A program made the translations under genes and the position numbers. The notes beneath the pieces were generated by a model. The model searched no databases. It was not told where the DNA came from and saw nothing but the letters and a program-made list of their open reading frames with translations. This document shows positions 1 to 8,342 of a stretch of 64,000 nucleotides of DNA, one piece after another (within the stretch, counting starts at the first letter, position 1; each line of letters begins with the position of its first letter). This DNA is from Streptomonospora sp. PA3 (lineage in GTDB: Bacteria > Actinomycetota > Actinomycetes > Streptosporangiales > Streptosporangiaceae), in assembly GCF_009728995.1 (NCBI RefSeq), contig NZ_VTZW01000009.1:303429-367428 (forward strand), read 5' to 3'.

Positions 1-159
1 GGTGTGCCATGGGACCGGTCCAATCGCTGTGGTGGGCGGAGCGGTGCGGGGAAGGTGAGCGCGGTTCGGGGCGCAGCGGCGACTCCGCCGACCGCCCCAC
101 CCGGGCCAGTGTTCGCAGGCGCATTTCAAGCTCTCCAGGTTTTCGTGGCTTTTGCGGGA

Positions 160-1188
160 TCAGGCGGCCGCGCGCTCGCCGACGGGGCGCCGGCGCAGGG
201 GGGAGTGCAGGACGGCGGGCGTGTCGTAGGCCATGTCGAGCCGGCCGACGTCGGTGCCGGGCGGCACGATCGCGTCGATGCGGTCGAGGACCTCGTCGTC
301 GAGCACGGTGCCGATTCCGGCGAGCGTGCTGTCGAGCTGCTCCATCGTGCGCGGCCCGATCAGCGCGGAGGTGACACCGGGATGGGCGATCGCGAAGGCC
401 GTCGCCATGTGCGCCAGCGGCATCCCCGCGTCCCGGGCCACCGCGATGAGCTGTTCGACCGCGTCGAGGCGGCGCTCGTCGGCGAGGTGCTTGAAGCCGT
501 AGCGGGCCCGGTGCGTGTCGGCCTGCTGGTTCCTGCGGTAGCGGCCGGTGAGCATGCCCCCCGCCAGCGGGCTGTAGACCAGGGTGCCCATGCCGTACCG
601 CTGCGCGACCGGCAGTACCTCGCGCTCGATGCCCCGGTCGAGGATCGAGTACGGCGGCTGCTCGGTGCGCAACCGCGTCAGCCCGCGCCGCTCGGCCACC
701 CAGTGGGACTCGACGATCTCCGAGGCGGGCAGGGACGAGGCGCCCACGGCGCGGACCTTGCCGGCGCGCACCAGGTCGGTGAGCGCCGAGAGGGTCTCCT
801 CGATGTCGGTGTCGGGGTCGGGTCGGTGGATCTGGAACAGGTCGACGTGGTCGGTGCCCAGCCGGCGCAGCGAGTCCTCCAGAGCGCGCACCAGCCAGCG
901 CCGGGATGCGCCCTGGCGGTTGGGGTCGTCGCCCATCGGCAGCCGCGCCTTGGTGGCGAGCACGACGTCGTCGCGGCGCCCCTGGAGAGCCTTGCCGACG
1001 ATCTGCTCCGACTCGCCGCCGGAGTAGATGTCGGCGGTGTCGACGACGTTGATGCCGGCGTCGAGGGCCTTGTGGATGATCTTGATCGAGTCGTCGTGGT
1101 CCGGGTTGCCGGCGGATCCGAACATCATGGCGCCGAGCGCGTAAGGGCTGACCTTGATGCCGGTCCGGCCGAGGGTGCGGTACTGCAT
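160..1188 (-). CDS. Aldo/keto reductase
   Basis: This is a 342-residue cytosolic NADPH-dependent oxidoreductase of the aldo/keto reductase superfamily (TIM barrel). The family tetrad is visible: Asp50 and Tyr55 (DTADIYSGG), Lys80 (LATKAR) and His121 (QIHRPD). The ATG is preceded by AGGAGAAG at good distance. The length is normal for YajO/YghZ-like members, which reduce carbonyls of unknown physiological substrate. It is divergent from a TetR gene, and a strong palindrome lies in the shared intergenic region, so repression by that regulator is likely (inference). The substrate cannot be read from the sequence. Confidence 0.93.
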   Translation of the reverse strand: MQYRTLGRTGIKVSPYALGAMMFGSAGNPDHDDSIKIIHKALDAGINVVDTADIYSGGESEQIVGKALQGRRDDVVLATKARLPMGDDPNRQGASRRWLVRALEDSLRRLGTDHVDLFQIHRPDPDTDIEETLSALTDLVRAGKVRAVGASSLPASEIVESHWVAERRGLTRLRTEQPPYSILDRGIEREVLPVAQRYGMGTLVYSPLAGGMLTGRYRRNQQADTHRARYGFKHLADERRLDAVEQLIAVARDAGMPLAHMATAFAIAHPGVTSALIGPRTMEQLDSTLAGIGTVLDDEVLDRIDAIVPPGTDVGRLDMAYDTPAVLHSPLRRRPVGERAAA

Positions 1189-1254
1189 ACGGCTTCTCCT
1201 GGATGGGGCCGAAGGATGGCGGGCGCTGCCGCGATGTCGTATCCTGAACCTAAG

Positions 1255-1292
1255 CGGAACGCCCTTCCAGAACTATATGGAAAGGCATTCCG
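1255..1292. promoter_or_regulatory. TetR-type operator, inverted repeat
   Basis: Two 15-base arms, CGGAACGCCCTTCCA (1255-1269) and TGGAAAGGCATTCCG (1278-1292), are inverted copies with 13 of 15 matching bases around an 8-base centre. Each arm is itself a GGAA-N5-TTCC palindrome. The element sits between the divergent reductase and TetR genes, just ahead of the TetR ribosome binding site. This fits an autoregulatory operator (inference). Confidence 0.7.
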
Positions 1293-1313
1293 GAAAACAA
1301 GCGGAGGAGTGCG

Positions 1314-1946
1314 GTGACAGACGACACAACGCCGGCCGGGGCCGGCTCGGCGGATCGGGGAGCGGCATCCGGACGGACGCGGCGGCTGCGCGCCGACGCC
1401 CAGCGCAACATCGACGCCCTTCTGGAGGCGGCGAAGACCGTCTTCGCCACCTCAGGGGTGGATGCGCCCGCCAAGGAGATCGCCGACAAGGCCGGTGTCG
1501 GAGTCGGAACGCTGTACCGGCACTTCCCGCAGCGCTCGGACCTGGTGAAGTCGGTCTTCCAGCGCGAGGTCGACGCCTGCGCCGACGCGGCGCCGGCGCT
1601 GGCCGCCGAGAACCCGCCCGGGCAGGCGCTGGAGAAGTGGATCGACCGCTATATCGAGTTCCTCGCGACCAAGCGCGGACTCGTCAAGGCCCTCCACTCC
1701 GGCGACCCGGCGTTCGACGCCCTTCCCGGCTACTTCATGGCCAAGCTCGGCCCCGCCCTCGGCTCGCTGCTGGAGGCCGCGGCCGCCGCCGGCGAGATCC
1801 GCCCCGACGTCGAGCCCGAGGACCTGCTGCACGCCGTCCCCAACCTGTGCATGCCCGTGGCCGAGGCGGGCGCCGAGTACCCCCGGCGCATGGTCGCCCT
1901 GCTCATCGACGGCCTGCGCCACCGGGCCGAGCCGAACCCCTCCTGA
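1314..1946 (+). CDS. TetR/AcrR family transcriptional regulator
   Basis: This is a 210-residue regulator. An N-terminal helix-turn-helix spans about residues 25-75 (EIADKAGVGVGTLYRHF), followed by an all-helical ligand domain. The GTG start follows GCGGAGGAG. It is divergent from the aldo/keto reductase, so it probably represses that gene and itself through the palindrome at 1255-1292. The N-terminal 25 residues are a polar, low-complexity extension. The ligand is unknown. Confidence 0.92.
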   Translation: MTDDTTPAGAGSADRGAASGRTRRLRADAQRNIDALLEAAKTVFATSGVDAPAKEIADKAGVGVGTLYRHFPQRSDLVKSVFQREVDACADAAPALAAENPPGQALEKWIDRYIEFLATKRGLVKALHSGDPAFDALPGYFMAKLGPALGSLLEAAAAAGEIRPDVEPEDLLHAVPNLCMPVAEAGAEYPRRMVALLIDGLRHRAEPNPS

Positions 1947-2112
1947 TCCTCCAGTGGAAGCGGCGCCGCCCGGCGGACCCGCGCGGCGCCGCTCAGTGCG
2001 GCGCTTCCGCGTTTCACGGTCTCCGCAGTCGCGGCCGGTGCCGCCGCGCGGCCCGAGCACCGCCGCCGGTACGGCAGGATTGGGGGACTTGCACGGAAGG
2101 GACGGAGCGCGC

Positions 2113-2706
2113 ATGGGCGATGTTCAGGGCGATCTCGTACTGCGGCCGGGCCTCCAGAAGGGGCTGCTCCTCCCGGGCGTCTCGGTGGTGGCGGGCATCG
2201 TCATCGTCGGTGGGGTCATCGCCGGAAGCGCCCCGATGGCGGCCGTCCTGATCGTGGGTGGCCTGTTCACGGTGTCGGCGGTCCTGATGATCGGTGCCGT
2301 CCTCACCTCTCGGATCACCCTGTCGGCCCACGAGCTCGTCGTGCAGGGGCTGTTCGGCCGGCACCGCCGGCCGCGCTCGGCTATCGCGGAGGCGGTCCGC
2401 GTGACCATCGTCGGGGCGAACGGGCGGTCGGCCGGCGAAAGCCTGTTCCTCCTCGACACCCACCGCGACCCGCTGATCCGGGTGTCCGGCGGCGCATACA
2501 CGCGCGAGGACTTCGACCGCCTGGTGGACGCACTCGGCGTGCCGTGCAGCGGGCCCGAAGGCCCCGTCACCGCCAAGGAGTTCCACCGGATGCACCCGGG
2601 CCTCGCACCGTGGGCCGAACGGCACGCCACTCTCCTCGCGTTCGCGATAGTCGGCGCCGTATGCGCGCTCATCGCGGCGGCCGTCGCGTTCTTCGCAGTG
2701 TTCTGA
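2113..2706 (+). CDS. Small membrane protein, PH-like, unknown function
   Basis: This is a 197-residue protein not recognised by name. Two hydrophobic segments near the N-terminus (about residues 15-60) are followed by a soluble stretch of about 110 residues and a third membrane helix at the very C-terminus. Paired N-terminal helices leading into a beta-rich region resemble actinobacterial PH-like membrane proteins, but this is only suggestive. The ATG at 2113 is chosen because GGAAGGGACGGAG precedes it. The frame is open further upstream, but that part is not protein-like. It converges on the C69-like peptidase gene. Confidence 0.7.
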   Translation: MGDVQGDLVLRPGLQKGLLLPGVSVVAGIVIVGGVIAGSAPMAAVLIVGGLFTVSAVLMIGAVLTSRITLSAHELVVQGLFGRHRRPRSAIAEAVRVTIVGANGRSAGESLFLLDTHRDPLIRVSGGAYTREDFDRLVDALGVPCSGPEGPVTAKEFHRMHPGLAPWAERHATLLAFAIVGAVCALIAAAVAFFAVF

Positions 2707-2751
2707 CCGGGGCCGAGGCGAACCGCGGCCGACCGACTCCGGAGCTGCACC

Positions 2752-4590
2752 TCAGGCGGAGTTCCTGCGCAGCCAGTACACGGCGGCGGCGCCGACCAGC
2801 AGCCCGCCGGCAGCGCCGCCCAGACCCCAGGGCCACGCGGGTCCGCCTTGATCGCCATCGGCGACCCGGTAATCCGGGACCGCGCCGGGGTCGCCGTAGG
2901 TGCCCTGGCGGTCGACCGTCGACCCCTCGGCCCAACCGTCGCCCATGTCGCAGTTGACGCGGTCGCGGGGGACGACCACATCCTCGCCGACCAGGTTCGG
3001 GTTCATGCTCGTGGATTCGGAGGTCGACCCCTCGGGGGGCGTCTCATCGGGCATCCTGATGCCCCATCGCTGCTTGGTCCGCCGCTCGACGTCGTCGACC
3101 AGGTACTCGCCGAGGGCGAGCGCGTCCATAGCGCGGGTAGTGCTGAAGTCGGTCAGGAGCCCGCGCGCCTCGGCGGCGTCGCCCGCCTCATAGGCCCGGC
3201 GCGCATCATCCTCCACCCCGCCGAGCCGATCGAGCGTCCGCGCCTCGAATCCCTCCAAGGCGCGGGTCACCTCGCCCAGGAACACGCGGGGATGCTCGCA
3301 GGTGTAGTACATGAGCCGCTTGAACGTCCGCACCGGGTACCGCGTGGCCTCCAGGTGGGCGTGGTCGGGATCCATGAAGTTCGCGGCGGCCCCCGAGGTC
3401 AGGTAGCGGTGCTGGCTGTACTCCGGCGGGATCGTGCGGGCACCGATGTGCCAAGGGATGTAGGGGGCGGTCACTGCGGCGGTCGGCGCGACCCACAGCG
3501 TCGCCAGGTCCGGGTTCGCCAGGTCGTCGCGCAGCGCAGCCACCTGGCCGTAGCCGGAGCGGTCGTCGGACCAGCGTGGGTCGCGGACCATGCGCAGCAT
3601 GTCCTCCAGCCGCACGGGCGCCAGCTTGCGCAGCTCGTCCTCCAGCCGGGGCGGGTAGCGGAACGGCGCCTTCTCGTCGTTGCCGGGCGGTCCCGGGAAG
3701 GGAGCGCCGTAGACTTCCTGCAGGTCGATCGTCTGCCGGCCGTCCGCGTCGAACCAGCCCTGTTCCTCGGCGAAGCTCACCAGGTTCTTCGAGCCCATGA
3801 AGTCGGGGTCGCCGGCGAAGTCGACCGGGAAGTCCCGGATGTATCCGGGGTAGGAGACCCGGACGTCGTCGGGTCCCAGGCGCTCGGCGGCCCACAGGCC
3901 CTCGCCTCCCGCGAATTCCACCAGTACCCACCCCTCGTTCTCGTCGGCGAACAGGTGGGAGTTGCCGCCGTAGGTGGTGTACCCGTACTCGTCGATGAGT
4001 CCGCCGACGATCTCCACGGCCTCGCGGGCGCTGGTGGCGCGCTCCATCGCGATGCGCGACAGGTCGCTGTACTGCGGCCCCTCTTGAGGGGTGGGGGTCA
4101 TCTCGACGAGCTCCTCCCGCGAGGGCGACCAGATGTCGCGGGCGGCCACCTGGTGCTCGTTGAGGCCGCCGTTGGTGAGCGGCGCGGGAAACCCCGCGAA
4201 TTCCGAGTAGTTCATGGTGATGTACTTGGCCGTCTCGTCGACCTGCGGGATCTCGGTAAGCCGGCCCGGAATGGACGCCTCCTCGGTGGCGCCTACCGTG
4301 ATCATGGCGTCCTGCGGATGCCGCCGGCGGTCGACGATCTCCAGCCAGTGGCTCGACGGCTCGTGGCCGAACCCGCCGATGAGGACCGAGCCGTCGGCGG
4401 TCAGGTTCTTGCCGACGTAGAAGCCGATGCTCTTGTCGGCGCCGGCCGGCCCCGGCGCCTGCGGGGACGCGGGATCCGCCGGACGGGGGGATTCCTCGGC
4501 GGAGGTTCCGGCGCTGACGGGCGAGACCGAGGCGAGCGCCAGCACCACCGCGGACCCGACCGTCGTTCCAGAGCTGCGGGGGAGGAACAT
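2752..4590 (-). CDS. Secreted C69-family dipeptidase-like protein, Ser at the expected Cys position
   Basis: This is a 612-residue secreted protein. An N-terminal signal peptide (about residues 1-28, hydrophobic VVLALASV core) is followed by a Pro-rich linker, the C69 domain and one C-terminal membrane helix with an Arg-Arg end, so it is probably exported and tethered to the membrane. Family hallmarks are YVGKNLTADGSVLIGG, NEGWVLVEF and an AREAVEIVG helix. C69 peptidases are Ntn-hydrolases that start from a Cys just before this first motif. Here the aligned residue appears to be Ser54 (KSIGFYVG), so peptidase activity is uncertain. The start at 4590 has GGAGAG upstream. A longer frame to 4749 lacks a signal peptide. 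Confidence 0.85.
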   Translation of the reverse strand: MFLPRSSGTTVGSAVVLALASVSPVSAGTSAEESPRPADPASPQAPGPAGADKSIGFYVGKNLTADGSVLIGGFGHEPSSHWLEIVDRRRHPQDAMITVGATEEASIPGRLTEIPQVDETAKYITMNYSEFAGFPAPLTNGGLNEHQVAARDIWSPSREELVEMTPTPQEGPQYSDLSRIAMERATSAREAVEIVGGLIDEYGYTTYGGNSHLFADENEGWVLVEFAGGEGLWAAERLGPDDVRVSYPGYIRDFPVDFAGDPDFMGSKNLVSFAEEQGWFDADGRQTIDLQEVYGAPFPGPPGNDEKAPFRYPPRLEDELRKLAPVRLEDMLRMVRDPRWSDDRSGYGQVAALRDDLANPDLATLWVAPTAAVTAPYIPWHIGARTIPPEYSQHRYLTSGAAANFMDPDHAHLEATRYPVRTFKRLMYYTCEHPRVFLGEVTRALEGFEARTLDRLGGVEDDARRAYEAGDAAEARGLLTDFSTTRAMDALALGEYLVDDVERRTKQRWGIRMPDETPPEGSTSESTSMNPNLVGEDVVVPRDRVNCDMGDGWAEGSTVDRQGTYGDPGAVPDYRVADGDQGGPAWPWGLGGAAGGLLVGAAAVYWLRRNSA

Positions 4591-4816
4591 GTGCTCTCCA
4601 GATGTCGGGATCCGGGGCACCGGATCACGGATGCGCGGACAGCGGCCGCACGCACACCTCCGCAGGCAGGGAATCCCGCGAGAGTCCCGTGCGGCTGGAT
4701 CCGTCATGCCCACGAGCGATCGCCGCACACGTCGTATCGGCTCCGCCACGCGAGGTGACGTCGTCGTCCATGGCCGCCAGTGCTCAGGGAGCGGAGCGCC
4801 TTCGGTTCCGTTCCGA

Positions 4817-4847
4817 TTGACCTTGACGCAGCGTCAACGCTTGTAAT
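4817..4847 (+). promoter_or_regulatory. MerR-type promoter/operator with 19-bp spacer
   Basis: A TTGACC -35 (4817-4822) and TGTAAT -10 (4842-4847) are separated by exactly 19 bp. The spacer holds a perfect palindrome, TTGACGC-A-GCGTCAA (4823-4837). Over-long spacers with a dyad are the signature of MerR-controlled promoters. Transcription would begin about 7 nt after the -10, at the ATG of the MerR gene, so the mRNA is probably leaderless. Confidence 0.8.
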
Positions 4848-4853
4848 GGAGGC

Positions 4854-5627
4854 ATGCGAATCGGCGAGCTCGCCGCCTTGGTCGGGGTGTCCACCCGTAC
4901 GGTGCGGCACTACCACCGCCTGGGGCTGCTGCCCGAGCCCCGGCGCCGGGCCAACGGCTACCGCGACTACCGGCTGCGGGACGCGGTCGCCCTCGCCCGG
5001 ATCCGGCGGCTCGCCGAGCTGGGCCTGTCGCTGGAGGAGATCCGGGACGTGCTGGCCGACGACCGGGGCCGGGAGCTGCGCGAAGTCCTCGGCGAGCTGG
5101 ACGCCGACCTGGCGCGGCAGCAGGAGGCGATCGCGGCCAGGCGGGAGCGGCTGGCGGCGCTGCTGGCAGAGGCCGAGCCGGACCCCGACGCGACGGTCTC
5201 GCCGGAACTGGCGGCCGTGCTCCGCGACCTGCCCGACGAGGGCTCCGCGTTCGCCGCGTTCGACCGGCAGGTCCTCTCGCTCATCGACACCGGCGTGGAT
5301 CCCGGCCACCGGGCCGAGTTCCTCGCGTTGTTCCGCCCGCTGACCGAACCGGATGCGGTCGAACGCGGCCGCGACCTCAACCGGCGCCTCGACGAGCTCG
5401 CCGGCGCCGACCCCGGCGACCCCCGGGTGGAGGAGCTGGCCGCCGATCTCGCGGGCCACATCCCGGCCGAGATGGCCTCGGCGATGGTGGACGAGTACGC
5501 CTCGTCCCAGCACGCATCCGACTCCGCGGGGTCCGCCGGATGGCTGGACCACCTGCTAAGCGAGCTGCCGCCCGCCCAGATCGCCGCGTTCCGGCGGCTG
5601 ATCGAGATCCTGGCGGAGCGCCGCTGA
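4854..5627 (+). CDS. MerR family transcriptional regulator
   Basis: This is a 257-residue regulator. The MerR winged-helix domain occupies about residues 1-70 (MRIGELAALVGVSTRTVRHY, then LGLSLEEIRDVL). A coiled-coil helix and a charged alpha-helical C-terminal domain of unknown ligand specificity follow. No Cys cluster for metal sensing is seen. It lies directly upstream of a PEP/pyruvate-binding phosphotransferase gene in the same orientation, a pairing that suggests control of that enzyme (inference). Its own promoter has the MerR architecture, implying autoregulation. GGAGG is only 1 nt from the ATG, too close for normal use. Confidence 0.93.
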   Translation: MRIGELAALVGVSTRTVRHYHRLGLLPEPRRRANGYRDYRLRDAVALARIRRLAELGLSLEEIRDVLADDRGRELREVLGELDADLARQQEAIAARRERLAALLAEAEPDPDATVSPELAAVLRDLPDEGSAFAAFDRQVLSLIDTGVDPGHRAEFLALFRPLTEPDAVERGRDLNRRLDELAGADPGDPRVEELAADLAGHIPAEMASAMVDEYASSQHASDSAGSAGWLDHLLSELPPAQIAAFRRLIEILAERR

Positions 5628-5739
5628 TGCTTCGCTCCGCATCCGCCGCGCCGGCCTGCCGGCTGCCCGCGCCCTCCCGCCGCCGCCCGGCGCGCCGGGC
5701 GGGCGCGCCTGACCGCGATCACCTTGGGAGCCGCTGGGT

Positions 5740-8136
5740 ATGAACGTGCTGGAGCTGTCCTCGATCGACCCGGAGCGGCGGGACCTGGTGGGCGGCAAGG
5801 CCGCCGGGCTGGCCGCGCTGATCCGGATGGGAGAGCAGGTGCCGGACGGCTTCTGCGTCACGACCGAGGCCCACGAGCGCGGCGAGGTCCCGCGAGCCGA
5901 GGTGCTCGCCGCCTACGACCGCCTCGGCGGCGGTCCGGTCGCGGTCCGCTCCAGCGCCACGACCGAAGACCTCCCCGATGCCGGATTCGCCGGCCAGCAC
6001 GACACCCGACTCGCGGTCACCGGCGCCGAGGAGCTGGTCGAGGCGATCGGCGCCTGCTGGGAGTCGCTGCACACCGAGCGCGCGATCGCCTACCGCCGGG
6101 CCGCCGGAGTCACACACGACACCGCGTGCATGGCCGTCGTCGTCCAGCGGATGGTCGAAGCCGAGGTCGCGGGCGTGCTCTTCACCGCCGACCCGCTCAC
6201 CGGATCGCGGAGCCGGGCCGTCGTCGACGCCGCCCCCGGGGTGGGCGCGGCACTCGTGGACGGGGCGGCGGCGGCCGACCATTACGTCCTGGACGGCGCA
6301 GAGGGCGCAGACGCACCGCAGCGCGGGTGCCTCACCCCGGACCGGCTGGCGGAGCTGCGCGAGGTCGGGGCGAGGCTGCAGAGCCGGTTCGGCGCGCCGC
6401 AGGACATCGAATGGGCCTACGACCGCACCGGGCGGCTGTGGCTGCTGCAGTCCCGGCCGATCACCACGCTCTTCCCGGCGCCCCCGCAGGGCCCGCAGCC
6501 GGGCGCGCGGCTGTACGTGGAGTTCGGACATGTCCAGGGCATGCTCCAGCCGGCCACGCCGATGGGCATGTCGACGCTGAAGTCCCTGGTCGCGGGCATG
6601 CTCGCGGCGGTCGGTGTGAAGGCGGAGATCGTGGACATCGGCGGGCGGCTCTACGGCGACCTGACCGACGCGATGCTCGACCCCGCGACCCGGGGGCGGC
6701 TGGTGAAGCTCATGGCGGTCGACTTCGGGCCGCGCGCCCAGGCGGTGGTCGAACACCTGCTGCGCGACCCGCGGTTCGCCCCGCGGAAGAGGGTTCGCCG
6801 GCCCGGCCGTGCGGCACTGGGGATGGGACCGAAGGCGGTGGCCGGCATCGCGGGTGCGCTGGCCCGGCCGGCGGCGGCGCGGGCGCGCGTGTTCGGCGAG
6901 ATCGAACGCCTCCGGCGGGAGCCGGCCGCCGACCCCGCCACCCCCGCGGAGCTGCTGGACCTGGTCGAGGACACCGGCCACCCGAGCGGAGACCTCGGCG
7001 CACTCGTCTGGCCCGTCGTCAGCGGACTGCTGGCCTCGGCGGCGCTGCAACCGCTGCTCAAGGGCATCGCCGACGAGGACGAGGTGCGCACCGTGCTCGG
7101 GGGCATGCCCCACAACGTCACGATCGAGATGGATCTGGCGCTGTGGCAGGTGTCCCGGCGCGCCGCGCCCCACCGCGAACTCCTCCTGAACACGGCACCG
7201 GACAAGCTCGCCGCGGCCTACCTCGCGGGCGAGCTGCCGGACATCGGACTGACCGCGTTCCTCGACGCCTACGGCCACCGAGCCGCCGCCGAGGTCGACG
7301 TCGGCGTGCCGCGCTGGTCGGAGGATCCCGCACCGGTGTTCGCCATGCTCGCCAACCTCCTGCGAGTCACCGATCCCGAGCAGGCCCCGGACCGGCGGTT
7401 CGAACGCGCCTCCGCCAGAGCCGAGGAGATGCTCGCCGAACTCGCCCGGCGGGCGCGGCGCACGCGGCCGCTGCGCGGCCGGCTCGCCGGCTTCTTTTTG
7501 CGCCGCGCCCGCGAGCTGGGCGGTCTGCGCGAGGCGGGAAAGTTCGCCGGGCTGTATCCGCTGCGCGACCGGCGCCGGCGGCTCCTGCTGATCGGTGCCC
7601 GGCTCCGCGAGGACGGGCTCCTCCAGCGCGCGGACGACGTCATGTTCCTCACGCCGGCCGAGCTGCGCACGGTGGTCGAGGACGGCGCGGACCTGCGCGA
7701 GGCGGTCGCCGGACGGCGGAGGGAGTACGCGCGGGAGCTGCGGCGCCGGAGGGTTCCCGTCGCCCTGCTCGACGACGGCACCGACGCGGAGACCCTGCTG
7801 CCGGCCCGGGCGACCGGCGCCCGCACGCTCACCGGCAACGGCGCGGCCTCCGGACGGGTCAGCGGCCGCGCCCGCGTGGTACGCGACCCGGCGGACGCGG
7901 CGATCGAGCCGGGCGAGATCCTCGTCGCGCCGACGACCGACCCGGGCTGGACGCCGCTGTTCCTCACGGCCGGCGGGCTCGTCACCGAGACCGGCGCGGT
8001 GATGGCGCACGGGCCGACGGTGGCGCGCGAGTACGGCATCCCCGCGGTGATCTGCGTCCCGGGCGCCACGGAGCGGATCCGCACCGGGCAGCTGATCACC
8101 GTCGACGGTGCCGCGGGCACGGTCGTGTTCGAGTAG
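5740..8136 (+). CDS. PEP/pyruvate-binding phosphotransferase, rifampin phosphotransferase-like
   Basis: This is a 798-residue cytosolic enzyme. The N-terminal ATP-grasp domain (about residues 1-245) carries LVGGKAAGLAAL, VAVRSSATTEDLPDAGFAGQ and IEWAYD...LLQSRPIT. A less conserved middle domain follows (about 250-690). The C-terminal swivelling domain has the phosphohistidine region GGLVTETGAVMAHGPTVARE, with His near residue 757. This order matches rifampin phosphotransferases and PEP-synthase relatives. RPH proteins are usually about 860 residues, so the middle domain is shorter. It could inactivate rifamycin by phosphorylation or act on another substrate. The preceding MerR gene probably regulates it. 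Confidence 0.85.
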   Translation: MNVLELSSIDPERRDLVGGKAAGLAALIRMGEQVPDGFCVTTEAHERGEVPRAEVLAAYDRLGGGPVAVRSSATTEDLPDAGFAGQHDTRLAVTGAEELVEAIGACWESLHTERAIAYRRAAGVTHDTACMAVVVQRMVEAEVAGVLFTADPLTGSRSRAVVDAAPGVGAALVDGAAAADHYVLDGAEGADAPQRGCLTPDRLAELREVGARLQSRFGAPQDIEWAYDRTGRLWLLQSRPITTLFPAPPQGPQPGARLYVEFGHVQGMLQPATPMGMSTLKSLVAGMLAAVGVKAEIVDIGGRLYGDLTDAMLDPATRGRLVKLMAVDFGPRAQAVVEHLLRDPRFAPRKRVRRPGRAALGMGPKAVAGIAGALARPAAARARVFGEIERLRREPAADPATPAELLDLVEDTGHPSGDLGALVWPVVSGLLASAALQPLLKGIADEDEVRTVLGGMPHNVTIEMDLALWQVSRRAAPHRELLLNTAPDKLAAAYLAGELPDIGLTAFLDAYGHRAAAEVDVGVPRWSEDPAPVFAMLANLLRVTDPEQAPDRRFERASARAEEMLAELARRARRTRPLRGRLAGFFLRRARELGGLREAGKFAGLYPLRDRRRRLLLIGARLREDGLLQRADDVMFLTPAELRTVVEDGADLREAVAGRRREYARELRRRRVPVALLDDGTDAETLLPARATGARTLTGNGAASGRVSGRARVVRDPADAAIEPGEILVAPTTDPGWTPLFLTAGGLVTETGAVMAHGPTVAREYGIPAVICVPGATERIRTGQLITVDGAAGTVVFE

Positions 8137-8342
8137 CGGCGGCGGCCCGGACCGCCGTCTGCGACCGGGGTTCCGCCGCGGAGTGCTCGCGGGGTCGAGG
8201 CGGCCGGTCCCCGCGCCCATGCCGTCCGCCGGGCGTATCCGCATCCGGCCACAGCCCGCGGCGCGAATCCGATGCCGCACGTCACCCCGGGCTGGTTGAC
8301 TGGTCGCCGACGGTCACCCCCCGGCCCGATCGGACGCCCCCC

